A stretch of DNA of 64,000 nucleotides, taken from assembly GCF_963169125.1 (NCBI RefSeq), contig NC_084793.1:42651578-42715577 (forward strand). The letters are read 5' to 3'. The notes under the pieces are model-generated. The model had not been told where the DNA came from. It searched no databases and saw only the letters and a list, made by a program, of their open reading frames with translations. The stretch comes from Humulus lupulus. Lineage: Eukaryota; Streptophyta; Magnoliopsida; Rosales; Cannabaceae. This document shows, one piece after another, positions 10,660-23,010 of the stretch (position 1 is its first letter; every line of letters starts with the position of its first letter). The position numbers were made by a program, and so were the translations under genes.

Positions 10660-13443
10660 TTTACAACTAATAAAATAATGAAGTGATAACTTTTATGCAA
10701 AAACACGAGAAAATAGTAAAGGTAATATATGCATTAATAAATGAAGCAAGGATGACAGTAGTTCGACCACTAATGACCTATGTCCACTTTGTCAGTTGTA
10801 TTAATTGTGTATTCTTTACAAGGAGTAAATGCTCTTGAATACAAAGTTGGAGCAACCCTTTATGATTTCGGGTTATAGTATTTATAGTGGAAGTGGTAGG
10901 CGAGGTTGATGGGACAACATGTTAGGAATGAGTTTCCTAATACACTGCAGAATAGTGGTGGGTTGGCCTAGTGTACAATAAATTTTTTGTAACATATTTA
11001 AACTACCTTTAAATATGTGGATCCATTAATATATATACATTAATCATAAGCAAGTAAATAGAAAATATACCTCTTGATGTCTATCAAGTGTCCTTGCTAT
11101 ATTTTTGTAGTTTGAATGAACTTCCTATCCAAGCTGCTCCCAGGTATTCACACCAAGATCTTCCACAACGTTCTCTACACCTCAAGAAGTGTGTGCGCAC
11201 TTAGGGAATAAAGGATGGTTAATTTTTTATTCTACTTGATGTACTCAGCACATGAGATCAAGAGAATAGGCCTGAAATTGGTTCTGTATCTTTTTCAGGG
11301 AGAGATAGAAAAGTATCGTTCTTTTTCACAAAGCGAATTGTTGTCTTCTTTCTATTTTCTCATAAGTATTACTTTAAAAGAAAATATTTAAATTTAAAAA
11401 ATAAATTTGTAACAAAACTTACAATTTATCTTTTAATTAATTATCTTATTAATGAAAATATCCAAAAACTATTTTTTGAATTTTCCATTAATTAATTAAA
11501 TTAAATTAAAAATCTATCCCTGAAAATTATGGAGTACACGCCACACACAGTCCATGGACTGTGTGTGGTCGTGTACCACCCTATATTTTAGGGATATTTG
11601 ATTTTCAATTTTTATTTAATTATTTATTCAAACTACTTTGTCAAATAAAAATCTAACAACATGATAACTAATTAAATTTGAATTAAATATCTTTTTAACT
11701 AATTATAAAATATAATTAATTATTTGAATAAATATCAATCTTTTAAATTTAAATCCAATTTGAACTTATCAGATTATTATCTCCCACTCAAATAAAGATA
11801 TTTAATTAATTCTACCAATTAATTAAAACCAATAATAATTTTGAAATTAAATATTTAATTTATTATAATTTTGAAAATTATAATTAATTAATTAGTTAAT
11901 ATAATTTCGAAAAATAATTTAATTATTTAACATAATTTTGAAAATTACAAAATAATTAAATATTAATTAATTTTGTTAATTACAATTAATTTGTAATTAA
12001 TTAATTAATCACTATTATCACATAATTGCATATTCGGCCCGAAGAACAAATTTCTTCTTAAATATGTCTTTCAACCATTTTTCTCTTTATATCAACTCTT
12101 GCCTTGAATAATGTTGATAGAGTCGTTGTGGGGACCTATGAACTTATATTTCTAAGCTCCAATAAATTTGAGATTATTAATTAAACAATCTTAATTTATT
12201 AATCTCATGATTACTCAACTATAAATATGAGATTGCACTCTTGTAATTATAGACATTTCATTTACTGAGTACTTTATAAAAATAAAGCGTCAATTGATAT
12301 AATCATTACATACAAATTAACCCTCTAATAATGGTTCATAACTAATCGGGAATAAAATTACCGTTTTACCCTTTTAATTATCTTGTTTCCTTAAGTACCA
12401 TTGACTTTACTAGTGAAGGTTAATTCATAACTAAATTATGAATTTGAGCTCAATAACCTTTCAGTCCCAAAAATCAACCCTTAAGAGAACCATTATTCAA
12501 TCTCTTATGAGAAGGTATAGATTCCATATATGTATATTATGTCTCCAACCATTTACATTAATGAGTTCCCAAAACAAAAGTTTCTAGCCTGATCATTATG
12601 ACAGACCCTAACGAGTGAATCAAAGAACTCATATAACATAAACATGAGTTCATAGTAACTTCAGGATTAAGATCTATTTGTATATGATCAATAGTTGATA
12701 TATTTAATTAATACTTCGAAACGTTATTTAACTAAGTATTAATAAACATATCTGGTCCAGTTCTATATATTCTCTAATATATAAAGTACATTCACTAAAG
12801 TGTCCTACTGCATTAGTGATCCGGATCTAGATCACATGTATTCATAATACTAGTGAGCCATAATTGTAGTAATTAATCTAAAGATTCCATAACTTTATTT
12901 TAGTGCGAACTATTCAAGTTCATTTATCTCAAACACAATCCTCCCATACCAATACGTATTTGGGATCACATATATGAACTTAGAAATTTGTATGATATTT
13001 ACATAATATTATCATAGAATAATATAGTCCATAAAATATATGCATAACAAATTCAATTTATTTATTTATTTCTTAAAATAATGTCTACTACATATGCTTT
13101 CAGGGCACAATTCCCAATACAACACCTACCCTGATTTAGCTAATTCCTAAAGGCATGGGGATGTATATGACATTGTAGCCACCAAATTGGGTAATCATCT
13201 TGGCTCACGCAATGTGAGTACGTAGCTTGAATACTTGGAAATGCAAAGTTAATAGGGCTTGGCGACTTCACCAACGTGTAAAATTAGCCTCGTGAATTCT
13301 AGGTATGGTGATGTCAGAAATGGTGACCCGCTAATTAGCGACCTCGAGAAGTTCAAGTCATTTTGCCCCTTTTGACTAGTCTATTCAATACATGTAGTCC
13401 ACGTCGGTCGCCACATTATCAAATCCAAAAATGAGTATAACAT
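10660..13443. mobile_element. Old degraded LTR of the TGTTGAC type, split by a copia-type LTR
   Basis: The outer parts 10660-10918 and 13119-13443 share wording with the Tat-like LTRs ('agttcgaccac...cctatgtccactt' on the left; 'ccacattatc...tataaca' on the right). Right end ATAACA at 13443 is clear; the left end near the copia LTR edge is not resolved and no target duplication is evident. Together about 580 bp once the insert is removed. Confidence 0.5.
10919..13118 (-). mobile_element. Copia-type solo LTR nested in the degraded LTR
   Basis: About 2.2 kb. On the minus strand it starts ATTGGGAATTGTGCCC and ends CTCATTCCTAACAT. ACAAC occurs at 10914-10918 and 13119-13123 as target duplication if the ends are as given; the conventional TG/CA ends (10920 and 13121) lie within three bases but then the duplication fails. 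An inverted repeat (CACACACAGTCCATGGACTGTGTGTG, 11543-11568) lies inside. No coding content. Confidence 0.6.
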
Positions 13444-14030
13444 AACTTACCTATGCACCAAAATCATAAAAATGTCCTACTAGTAGAAGTCCCCTATAAA
13501 TATATCCATCACACTTTTATGTATACTTTTTTTTTTTTCGCTCGAGTCTCTTTAATAAAGATAGAAACAAACAAAATTAAGCAAGGATGCCTCCTTCACT
13601 TTAATATCTCTGAATATATATATAAATATATATGTTTATTAATAAAAAAAATTCATTCTCATATGACACATTTTATAAAATAAATTTTATTAATTTTATT
13701 GTATTTTTAGTATTAAAAAGAAAAAAATTAATTAAATTAAATTGTAATAAAGAGCAAAAAAAATCTTATATAAGAAAAAATGATCAAAATAAAGTGTAGA
13801 TTTAATTTTGGTATATTTTGTAAAACAACAAATTATCATTGAAATTTTTTAAATCATAAAAGTCAAATATAATATTTAGCTAAAATGTAGAGTATTAAAA
13901 TGGTATTTTCCATAAAAAAAATACAAATATAAATAAAAATCAATTATGATTTTTTTTATTCCTTTATAATTCAGATTTTCTATTGATAAAATTTAAAATA
14001 CTTAGCAAAATAACATCATAATATAATATT
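13444..14030. other. AT-rich DNA, left flank of E1
   Basis: No gene. The last five bases, ATATT (14026-14030), match the five bases after E1's right end. Confidence 0.7.
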
Positions 14031-14082
14031 TGTTGACCCTTGATTTAGTCCATGACAAGGAGTCACTAAAAACGATAAGAAT

Positions 14083-16672
14083 TGTAACGACCCAAATTTC
14101 CTAATAAGACTAAGAGCATTGATTAGAGAGTCATGATGGCAAATCTTGGAGTTATATGATTATGTGAGTTATATTATAATAGGACTAGATATACATGTTT
14201 AGGTGTATTAAATATGCATGTGGGCCCATTTCTATTCAATTGAGCTATTTTCATATTTTGGCCATTTTTGGCATATTTGGCATATATGTGATATGTGTGT
14301 GGTGCTTCATTATTATTTGGTTATCTATGGGTTACTTAGCACGAGACGATCCTAGGAAGCAAGCTAGTGGGAAAGTCACAACGAGATTTATACTTGACTC
14401 AGAGTGAGTCAAAGGGTATTTAGCACATTATCGGGATATTGGGTAATGGGAATAAATATTTGATGATAAATTGAGAGTTAGTGAGATCAGGGGGAAATTC
14501 TGGGAGTTTTGACTATTTTACCCCTGGGGGCGTTTTTGGGACCCCGAGCATTAGGATTTGCTTGAGGTTACTTAAGCTTGAAGTAACCTGTCAGAAACAT
14601 TAAAAGAACATTCAGAAAGTTCTCTCTCCCTCAAAGTTCCATTTTCGACACCCGATCGCATTTTCGAAGGAAACTTGAGTTTTAGGACTTGGATTCAAGC
14701 GAGGATCGAGGCATAGCGATTCTAGGGAAGATTAGAAGCTTTTTAGCTGAAGGATTTAGTTGGGAAACAACTCAATTGGAGGTAATCCAAGTTTTAAGTT
14801 CTAATTTTTTAAAGTTTTTAAGCTTGGATTGAACTTTGTGTTTTGATGAGTTTTTATTTGATTGAGGCTTGGGTTTTGTTGGTTTTGGATCATGGGGATG
14901 TTTGGGAACTTTGATTTTGGAATTTGGAGATGTTTGGATAGGTTTTTGGAAGGGCTTTAAATGGGAAAAAATGAGGATTTTGGGCTGGTTCATGGTTGGG
15001 CCGCGACTCTGTTCTAGGGCGCCGCAGCCCAGGCTTGAAGAAGGAGGAGGTTGGCTTCTGTCTGGAGGCACGCCGCGACATAGGGTTTGGAGGGCTTAAG
15101 GGAAATTTTGCTATTTGGTTTTTAGTCATGGGAACTTATCTCTAAGGGCCTGAGATCGATCCTACTATCCAGTTGAGTGGGATTCGACATTCCGGAGGCT
15201 TGGGCTGGGTTTGGAAGTATTTATTTACTCATTTGGATGAGGTTTTATATTATGATTGTGACTAGGTTATCACTATGGGCTTGGAAACAGGATCGTGTTT
15301 GTGGCTCGTTTATTGGTACCCTGTGCTTGGACCAAAGGTAAGAAAACTGCACCTAGTTTGTGAAGCATGTAATGCATAAGATACATGTGATTAAGGCATG
15401 ACATAAATCCTGAATATGGAATTGATCAGAGCTTGAGTCTCTATAATTGTGCATGAACATAATTATGCTAGTGATTGTTAAGTAAGTATGTTGAATGCCC
15501 TACATATGGATATTTGACATATGATATATGCCTGGTTGCATTGCTTACTTGTGAATGGAACTGACCTATGAGTCACGAATCGACAATGGTGTCAGTATTG
15601 ACTGTGAAGCTAGGACTTACTAGTCAAGTTTGGTAGTAGTACTGAGCACTGGTCGTATGGTATTGGCTTATGAGTCAAGAACGGTATTAGCGTGTTTAAC
15701 ACAAGCCGAAAATATTAGATCTAATTGACATAAGCATGAAATGCTTGACCGACCTTAAGTTTGATGAAAAAAACAAAAGCGCTTGTCTAGTCTAAAGGCT
15801 AGTTATTTAGAGCCAGAGCCAAAAGGCTAAGGTGACCTACACGTCACATGGCTAGGAGGGTATGGGACCTTAGAGAAATACTTATAAGTCATCTACATAG
15901 AGATAGACTTATCAGTCATCTGCACAGAGATAAACTTATCAGTCATCTACCTCAGAGATAGACTTATCAATCATCTACCTTAGAGAAAGACTTATCAGTC
16001 ATCTACACAGAGATAGACTTATCAGTCATCTACACAGAGATAGACTTATCAGTCATCTACCTCAGAGAGAGAGACTTATTAGTCATCTGCCTCAGATAGA
16101 TTTATTAGACATTTACCTCAGAGCGAGAGACTTATTAGTCATCTACTCAGAGCGCAGGACTCCACAAACATTTATTTGTACCTGCTTGCATGCATGAGTA
16201 GGGTTATTACTGCTAGGCATGCCTATTATGATTTAGTGACATGTTTTTACTTGTTCATGAGCATATTGAGTTTTCTTGCTGAGCTTTGGCTCACGGGTGC
16301 TATGTGGTGCAGGTAAAGGCAAAAGAAAGTTGGACCATCCTTGAGTTGGAGAGCTTAGGTGACGATGTGTACATATGAGGCTGCTCGACCGCCACAGTCG
16401 AGGGTTTAAAGAGGAACTAGGGTTAAACCCCATTTTGTCGCTTAGGTCACCTGGTTGTAAATATTTTATTGTAGTTAACCTTTAAATTATATTTTGGGAT
16501 CCCAATGTATACAGTAAACGTTTTAGTGAAACATTGTGTCTTTAACAAAAAATTTTAACCCTAAACCGTTAATCATACTTAGTTACACAATTATGGCCAA
16601 ATGACTCGATTAGCGAGTTTATCACTGTTTAAAATTCACACTGTAACAGTCCCTGGGTAGTAGGGTGTTACA
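14083..16672 (+). mobile_element. S1: solo chromovirus LTR in the E1 3' LTR
   Basis: 2590 bp, TGTAACGACCC to GGGTGTTACA, with a perfect AGAAT duplication (14078-14082, 16673-16677). It holds the family landmarks in order: a near-palindrome at 14566-14588, a GC-rich patch at 15000-15075 (GCCGCGAC type), a subrepeat array at 15876-16152, and a conserved block around 16270-16320 ('tttggctcacgggtgctatg'). Confidence 0.93.
15876..16152 (+). repeat. Subrepeat array in S1, unit 26-29 bp
   Basis: About ten imperfect units of 'agacttatcagtcatctac' plus 'acagagat' or 'ctcagagat'. Each unit contains CTTATC, that is GATAAG on the other strand. The same array occurs at 19640-20145 and 36940-37385. Confidence 0.88.
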
Positions 16673-17264
16673 AGAATTAATAAACCGAATGCAAGAACTA
16701 AAATGAAACAAATATTTTATAGTGGTTCGGCCCAAGAGTTTGGTAATAACCTAAGTCCACTTAGTGATTTTATTGATGTAAACTCTGAAACCTGCGATCA
16801 GCAAACTAGGGTTCACCAAGTTTCACAAGCTCCAAAGTGGAATACAAAATCGTTTTATAAAAAGCACTTGTTCTCTCCGAATACCAATTATTTCCTCTCC
16901 TCCAATGAATCCCATGACTCCTATTTATAGACTATAGAATGTACATATGGGCCGTCCTTAACTTGTGCTACAGGCATATTTAAATAATAACATAAATAAT
17001 GATATTTACAAATAAAGAGAATCAATTATCCTAGAAATATCTAACTCATAACCGTATTTGAATTATGGCTTCAGTCCTATGAGCAGATCTGGTCGCATAT
17101 GTTAGAACATCAGCTTCCCTGTTACTCAGCATGTCCTTCGCGCCTATCAGGCAGCTTAATTTCCTGGTCGTTGGTCGACCAGACTTTCATCAATAAACAG
17201 TCACGTGCGGTTCATGTGCGCCTTGTTTGTACCACGTCATCAAGCAAATATTTTTTAGTAAACA

Positions 17265-17280
17265 TTTTCCCCCCAATTTT
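17265..17280 (-). other. E1 polypurine tract
   Basis: The minus strand reads AAAATTGGGGGGAAAA directly before the 3' LTR start TGTTTACT. It would prime plus-strand DNA synthesis. Its position fixes E1's orientation as minus. Confidence 0.9.
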
Positions 17281-17594
17281 ATTTTAATGCGACCAACATT
17301 TAATAAACCTATTCGACTAGCAATCCAGCTGACCTGTCACATCTGTCAGTACTTACTTTTTTGAAAAAAAAAGTAATCATCACCCTTTCGGTTCCCCAGA
17401 CATGTTCTGACGGTTATTGTGATTCCACAAACTCACCTACCAGCCAGCTTGCAGCCAATACCACGGGTCCCTCAAACGACCCTCAACCCTTAAATTTTGC
17501 ACCACCAGATATTCATCCTAAGGCCCGTCCACACGATGGCTCCCGAGCAGAAGTAGCCTGTTACATAGCCCCTCAAAGCGTCGTATCGACTAGA
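17281..17594. other. E1 untranslated region between PPT and antisense ORF
   Basis: Open in the plus frame from 17361 but without an in-frame ATG before 17595. The proline-rich translation here has no recognisable domain; it probably serves as promoter/leader of the antisense ORF. Confidence 0.4.
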
Positions 17595-17650
17595 ATGGTG
17601 GCTAAGTATCCCAAGAAGTACAAGCTTCCTGGGATTACTTTATACAAACA
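17595..17650 (+). pseudogene. E1 antisense ORF (aORF), first 18 codons
   Basis: First in-frame ATG gives MVAKYPKKYKLPGITLYK, then S2 interrupts. The next piece of the same ORF lies at 18794-18833, and the bulk at 51835-53573, beyond E4. It is on the plus strand, opposite to gag-pol, and sits between the PPT and the pol end, the position of the antisense ORF in Retand/Grande-type Tat elements. The function of that ORF is unknown in the family. The start is a guess from the ATG and the lysine/tyrosine-rich beginning. Confidence 0.5.
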
Positions 17651-18793
17651 TGTTAGGAAAATATTGTTTTGCCTCAATGGAAATGATTATAATATTACAA
17701 CTCTATGCAATAATATTACAAGTAAATATAGATTGATTAAATAAGGTTACAACTCTATAACTGAAAATACAAATAAACTAAAGAAAGGAAGAAGATGATG
17801 ATGAAGAAAAGAATAGTGAGAATACAGCTCTAAGCAAAAGATTACAAGTAAAATAAAGTGTTTAGACCAAATGAAAAGATTACAACTCTTAAACAAAATA
17901 TACAAGTAAATAGAACAAGAGAATAAGAAGAAAAGCAATAGAATAAAAAGAAGAACAGAAACACAATCAAACTCTCACTTACACAACCTAAGTGAAGAGG
18001 ATTGGGGATCACCAACTTGAACAAGGTTTAAAACCTTTGTCCAAAAGCTTATTTCCCCCTAAATCAAGCACTAAGGGATCTCTCTTAGATATTGGAAAAG
18101 CTTTCTGGAATTATTAAGCCTCAAGTTGTTTCTAGCCAAGTGCTCTAGTGGATAGAAAAGTTGTGTCTTACAAGTGAGCTATAGGCTCCTATTTATAGAG
18201 TTTAGAGACACCCTTTGAATTTCAAATTCCACCAACCCCCATGGCTGTTACCAATGTTTAATTGGATTAATATGAAATTAAAAAGGAGATTTGGGAGTTA
18301 TTTGGGTTTTTTGAGCCGTTCAACAAATATTGAAAAAACTGAAAATTGGTCAGTTTTTTGGTCTGTGGCTGCGGCCAGAGACAATGGTGGCCGCGGCCAC
18401 TGGTCTCTGTCCCACAGGCCGCGGCCACTGACCAATTTCAGCACAAAAAATTGTGTTGTTTTTCCAAACGGTTCCAAACCCTCCCAAATGATTTTGTAAC
18501 TCCCAAAACACATTATTGGGGTTAAAATCATATCTCTAACAGCCATATCACATATGGCTTTATGAAATTCATCTCAATATTGTGTAACAACAATTTACAC
18601 AATAAAGGGTAATATTTGGAGGTTACAAATTTGTAACACCAAATATGTTACATTATTTGGATATGTCTCATATATCTAAATATTGTAACTCTCTATTATA
18701 TGTTACAATATGTGACACACTTTGTCACATTTATTTAATCTAAAACATTATATTATAATATAATATAATTTAACATTATAAAATAATATAACA
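17651..18793 (-). mobile_element. S2: copia-like solo LTR in the aORF
   Basis: About 1.14 kb from TGTTAGGAAAATATTG to ATATAACA. A minus-strand TATA box (CTATAAATAGG, near 18190-18200) and purine-rich left half suggest minus orientation. A GC-rich patch at 18360-18435 contains GTGGCCGCGGCCAC-type palindromes. Target duplication not clear (AAACA left, TACAC right), so the ends may be off by a few bases. Confidence 0.6.
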
Positions 18794-18833
18794 TACACCC
18801 GACCAGAGGGCAAACATGCCCGTAAGTGCCTAC
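18794..18833 (+). pseudogene. E1 aORF, short middle piece
   Basis: Forty bases between S2 and E4. Read in one frame they give PDQRANMPVSAY, and that frame continues without a break across the CCTAC duplication into SAWSRYHIEGG at 51840. This shows E4 entered a coding exon of the aORF. 18829-18833 is the left CCTAC. Confidence 0.6.
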
Positions 18834-19639
18834 TGTAACGTCCCAAATTACCTAATAAGGCTTAGGGCCTTGATTAGGGGCAAGGATGGAAAATTATGGA
18901 AATTACATGCTTATGTGTTATATATGTGTGTAATTATGTTAGTTATATTATTATATGACTTGATATGCATGCTTAGGTGTATTAATTAAGCACGTGGGCC
19001 CGTTTCTTATTAGAAGGGCAATTTTTGTAATTTGGCCCGTTATGGGTATATTTGGCATATATGTGATATATGTGTGGGACCACATTATTATGTGGATATA
19101 TTTGGGTTACTCGACAAGAGGCGATCCTAGGGAGCAAGTTAGCGAGAAATTCACAACAGGATCAATATGTAATGCTCTACTACCGAGGGATGGTGTGCAT
19201 TTAAATAGTGTTATACTCGCTAATCGAGTCATTTGGCCATAATCACGTGACTAAGTATGATTAACGGTTTAGGGTTAAGATACAACGTTTCACTAAAACG
19301 TTTACCATATACATTGGGATCCCAAAAATATAATTTGAAGATTAATTACAACAAAAGATTTACAACCAGCCGACCTAAGCGACAAAATATGGTTTAACCC
19401 TAGTTCCTCTGTAAACCCTCGGCCATGGCGATCGAGCAGTCGCATATGTACACATCGTCACCTAAGCTCTCCAACTCAAGGATGGTACAACTTTATTTTG
19501 CCTTTACCTGCACCACATAGCACTCGTGAGCTAAAGCTCAGCAAGAAAACTTAATATGCTCGTGAATAGGTAATAACATGTTACTAAATCATAATAGGCA
19601 TGCCTAGCAGTAATAACCCTACTCATGCATGGAAGCAAG

Positions 19640-20145
19640 TCCAAATAAATGATTATGGGGTCCTGCATCTGAATAGATGACTAATGAGTCAATCTCTGGG
19701 GACCTGCTTATTGAATCAATGAATATTGAGTCAATCTCTGTGTGGGTGGCTAATGAGTCACACCCTGTATAGGTGACTAATGAGTCACACTCTGTATAGA
19801 TGACTAATGAGTCTATCTCTGTTAGATGACTGATAAGTATATCTTTGAGGTAGATGACTAATAAGTCTACCCTTATATAGATGACTGATAAGTCTATCTC
19901 TGTACAGATGACTAATAAGTCTATCTCTGTGTAGATGACTGATAAGTCTATCTCTGAATAGTTGACAAATAAGTCACTCTCTTAGATATGTGACTAATGA
20001 GTCACACTCTGTATAGGTGACTAATGAGTCACACTCTAGATAGGTGACTAATGAGTCACACTCTGAATAGGTGACTAATGAGTCACACTCTGGGCTATGC
20101 ACCCTAATTAGATAAGTGACTAATGAATAAGTCACGGACTTGGGC
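19640..20145 (-). repeat. Subrepeat array in E5
   Basis: About 17-20 imperfect units of 'gatgactaatgagtcacac' / 'gatgactgataagtctatc' with 'tctgtataga'-like spacers. It is the longest array of this kind in the window; units divide into a GAGTCAC group and a GATAAGTC group. Confidence 0.85.
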
Positions 20146-21019
20146 TCAGCACCCAAAACCATGTGACGTTACAGTCACCTGAGCCTTTTGGCCCTGGCTC
20201 TAAGTAACTAGCCTTTATACTAGACAAACACTTTTGTTTTCATCGAACTTAAGGTCGGTCAAGCATTTCATGCTTATGATGATAGTGCTTATGTCGATTA
20301 GATCTAATCTTTTCAACTTGCATTAAACATGCTAATACAGTTCTTGACTCATAAGCCAATACCATACGACCAATGCTCAGTACTACTGTTGATCTTGACT
20401 GATAAGTCACAGCTTCGCAATCAATACTAACACCAATGCCGATCCCTGACTAATAAGTTAATGCTTCCTCAATGAGGTAATGCAAACATACATATATCAT
20501 ATGTCAAATATTCAGATATAAGGCATTTGGCATGCTTAGTCAATAATTAGAAGCATAATTATAATCATGCATAAATACAGAGACTCAAGCTCTGATCAAT
20601 CTCATATTCAACATTCATGCCATGCCCTAATATCATGTATCTTATGCATCACATGTATCACATACTGGGTGCAGTTTTATTACCTTTGGTCCAAGCACAT
20701 GTTACCAATGAACAACTCTCGAGCATGATCCTGTTTCCAATCCCCTAGCGATAACCTAGTCACAACCATAAACGTTTTTTCAATGAGTGATAGTCCCAAA
20801 ACGGGTATGTTTTAAAAAATATATAACTTGCAAGCGCACGAATCGTATATGAAATATAGTGTTTGTGTAAGCACGAGATCGAACCCAAATGAGTTGTCTA
20901 AAATAAAAAAGAAAACTATTTTAAACCAAAATTAACAAATTCTAACCTAGCTCCAAAGATTGCTGAGATTTTTGTATAATGAAAATAAAATAAAAGATAA
21001 TAATAAAGAAATTAAAGAC

Positions 21020-21886
21020 TGTTGACCTCGTTTTTTGCCAACGACGTGAGAATGTCAAAAACGATGAAGCCTTTAAGAGAAATTAAACGACACAGACAAT
21101 TTTGAACAGAAAGTAAATAACACACGCAATTTTTATAGTGGTTCAACCCCAATATGTTGGTAATAACCTAATCCACTTAGAGTTGTGATTATAGATCTGT
21201 ACTCAAGATCAGATGAACTGAGCCAACTGAGTTTCTTCAGTACAGATTACAAGAATACAAGAATTCTTTCAGATATAAGCACTTTCTCTCTCTAGAAAAT
21301 TCAGACCCAAAATTTCCAAAAGTCCCCTTTCTGATCTCATAAGCCATGTATTTATAGGCTTAGGATCATACATCTGATATCCCCTAGAATCGGGATATTT
21401 TATTACTCTTATTATATTTAAATTACAAAAATATTCAAAATGTAACAAAACACCAAATTTATGGGAAGAATGAGAGATTCCCGCATATGCCAAGACCAGT
21501 TCTTGTTGAAGCCATTTCTGGGAATCTTGACGTAGTCATGCTCTATCTAGTTGATCCATATCACCTTCAATCTGGTCGAACACACCTCTACTAGACAGTC
21601 ACGCACTTGGCTGGTAGGACACACACTCCTCTGGTCTAACATGGCACACTGGTCTAGCATGACATTTCTGGGCAGTAAAGTCATTACTGGGCAGCAATGT
21701 CACTCCTGGGCAGCAATGTCACTCCTGGGCAGCAATGTCACTCCTGGGCGGATGCAACAACTTGACTGGTCGGCAATGACACCTCTCAAGCAGTCAAAAC
21801 TCTTCATTGATGCATTAGGCTACTCTTAAGCCAGGTCACCTAACCATTCCTTGCCACATCATCATTTTCAAATTTTGGGGATAACA
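21020..21886 (-). repeat. E2 3' LTR
   Basis: 867 bp, TGTTGACCTCG to GGGGATAACA. Minus-strand TATA box (CTATAAATACATGG) near 21350-21358. A 19-bp unit 'cagcaatgtcactcctggg' is repeated about four times at 21671-21760; the 5' LTR has the same array. Confidence 0.9.
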
Positions 21887-21902
21887 TTTGCCCCCCAAGT
21901 TT
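21887..21902 (-). other. E2 polypurine tract
   Basis: The minus strand reads AAACTTGGGGGGCAAA directly before the 3' LTR start TGTTATCCCC. Confidence 0.88.
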
Positions 21903-22139
21903 ATTATACGATTTTCTTTGTATGATAAACTTTTCTTCTAACCAAATGTTCTCGAGGTCATCCAAAAGCTCCTATCCGGTTGATAACTTTCACGTAAACC
22001 CCCATGACTGAACTTGTCTTGTGATTTCTTCAAACTCTATTTTCTTGATATAATGAAAACATAGCCTCCCTTTTGATTCTCTCTCAATTCTCCTTTTGTC
22101 TATTCTACAAAATTATCATGGTATCCGAGACAGGTTGTT

Positions 22140-23010
22140 GTGTATCCTCAATTTGGTTGCGCTAGGATTACAATCTCGGTGATCCGATCGGACCATGGGT
22201 GAACTCCTTGGTCCCAAATGCATCCGATCGGTCCCTTGGCTATGGGCTCGGTCATGGCCATATGAACATCTTGGACCATGCTGCCTTTCCTTGGCTCGGA
22301 CGCACACGGGCTCCTCGGACCAGGCGCACCTCCTCGGATTGACACAGCCGCTCGGACGTTCATGCCTTGGCTCCTTAGATGCTTCGACACAGCCCAAGGC
22401 TTAGCAACCCAGCTCCTTAGATGCTCGGATGCAGCTCCTCCTACTCGGACAAAATGTCCCCCATCCGCTCGGACACTCACCTCTCTTCGGACCAGGCGCA
22501 ACCTCTTGAACATAGGTGCGGCAGCAGCTCATGCTTGGACACACACATCCGACCGGATGCACCTTCCCCTTGGCTCCTCGGACAGCACCCTCGAGTGCAT
22601 GGGTTGCTCGGACTAGAACTGTGGCAGCTGCTCGGATGCAACTCCTTTAGGCGCTCGGATGCACCTTCTCCAGCCAGATGCATCTCCAACGGTCAGACAG
22701 CCCACACACCGGTTAGACTCCAGCTTTCTTCCACTCGGACGCCAAGGCATCACCTTCCAAATGCAGGCCTGGCTGCTCGGACTTAGACGAGATGCTCGGA
22801 TGTAGGTTGGCTTCTCGAACACGGGTGTAGCCTCTCGGACACAGGTGCAGTAGCAGCTCCTCGGACTGGCACAGCTGCTCGGACGAACTACAGCCCCCTC
22901 AGACCCAAGTGTCCGCTCAGACACAACACAGCTCCTCGGCATCTCTCGGCTCCTCGGACCAAGATGCACCCGATCGGCCATCTCAAGGTGTATGCTCGGA
23001 CACCACATTT
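22140..23010. repeat. GC-rich CTCGGAC-reiterated region in E2
   Basis: About 20 copies of TCGGA, mostly as GCTCGGAC or CTCCTCGGAC, at irregular spacing of about 20-50 bases, inside an otherwise AT-rich element. All six frames are partly open (the reason several Arg/Ser/Cys-rich frames appear) but none has a recognisable domain. E3 carries the same kind of region at 45880-46450. Confidence 0.7.

Larger units (their letters stand above)
14031..17264 (-). repeat. E1 3' LTR, interrupted by S1
   Basis: Two pieces, 14031-14082 and 16678-17264, make a 639-bp LTR against 654 bp for the 5' LTR. By eye the copies differ at several percent of positions, so E1 is older than E3. A TATA box on the minus strand (CTATAAATAGG) lies near 16921-16929. 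Confidence 0.88.

Noticed and set aside
22148..22786. Several overlapping frames of 70-120 residues on both strands, rich in Arg, Ser and Cys
   Set aside because: All reflect the reiterated CTCGGAC region in E2; open frames on both strands at once indicate composition, not coding.
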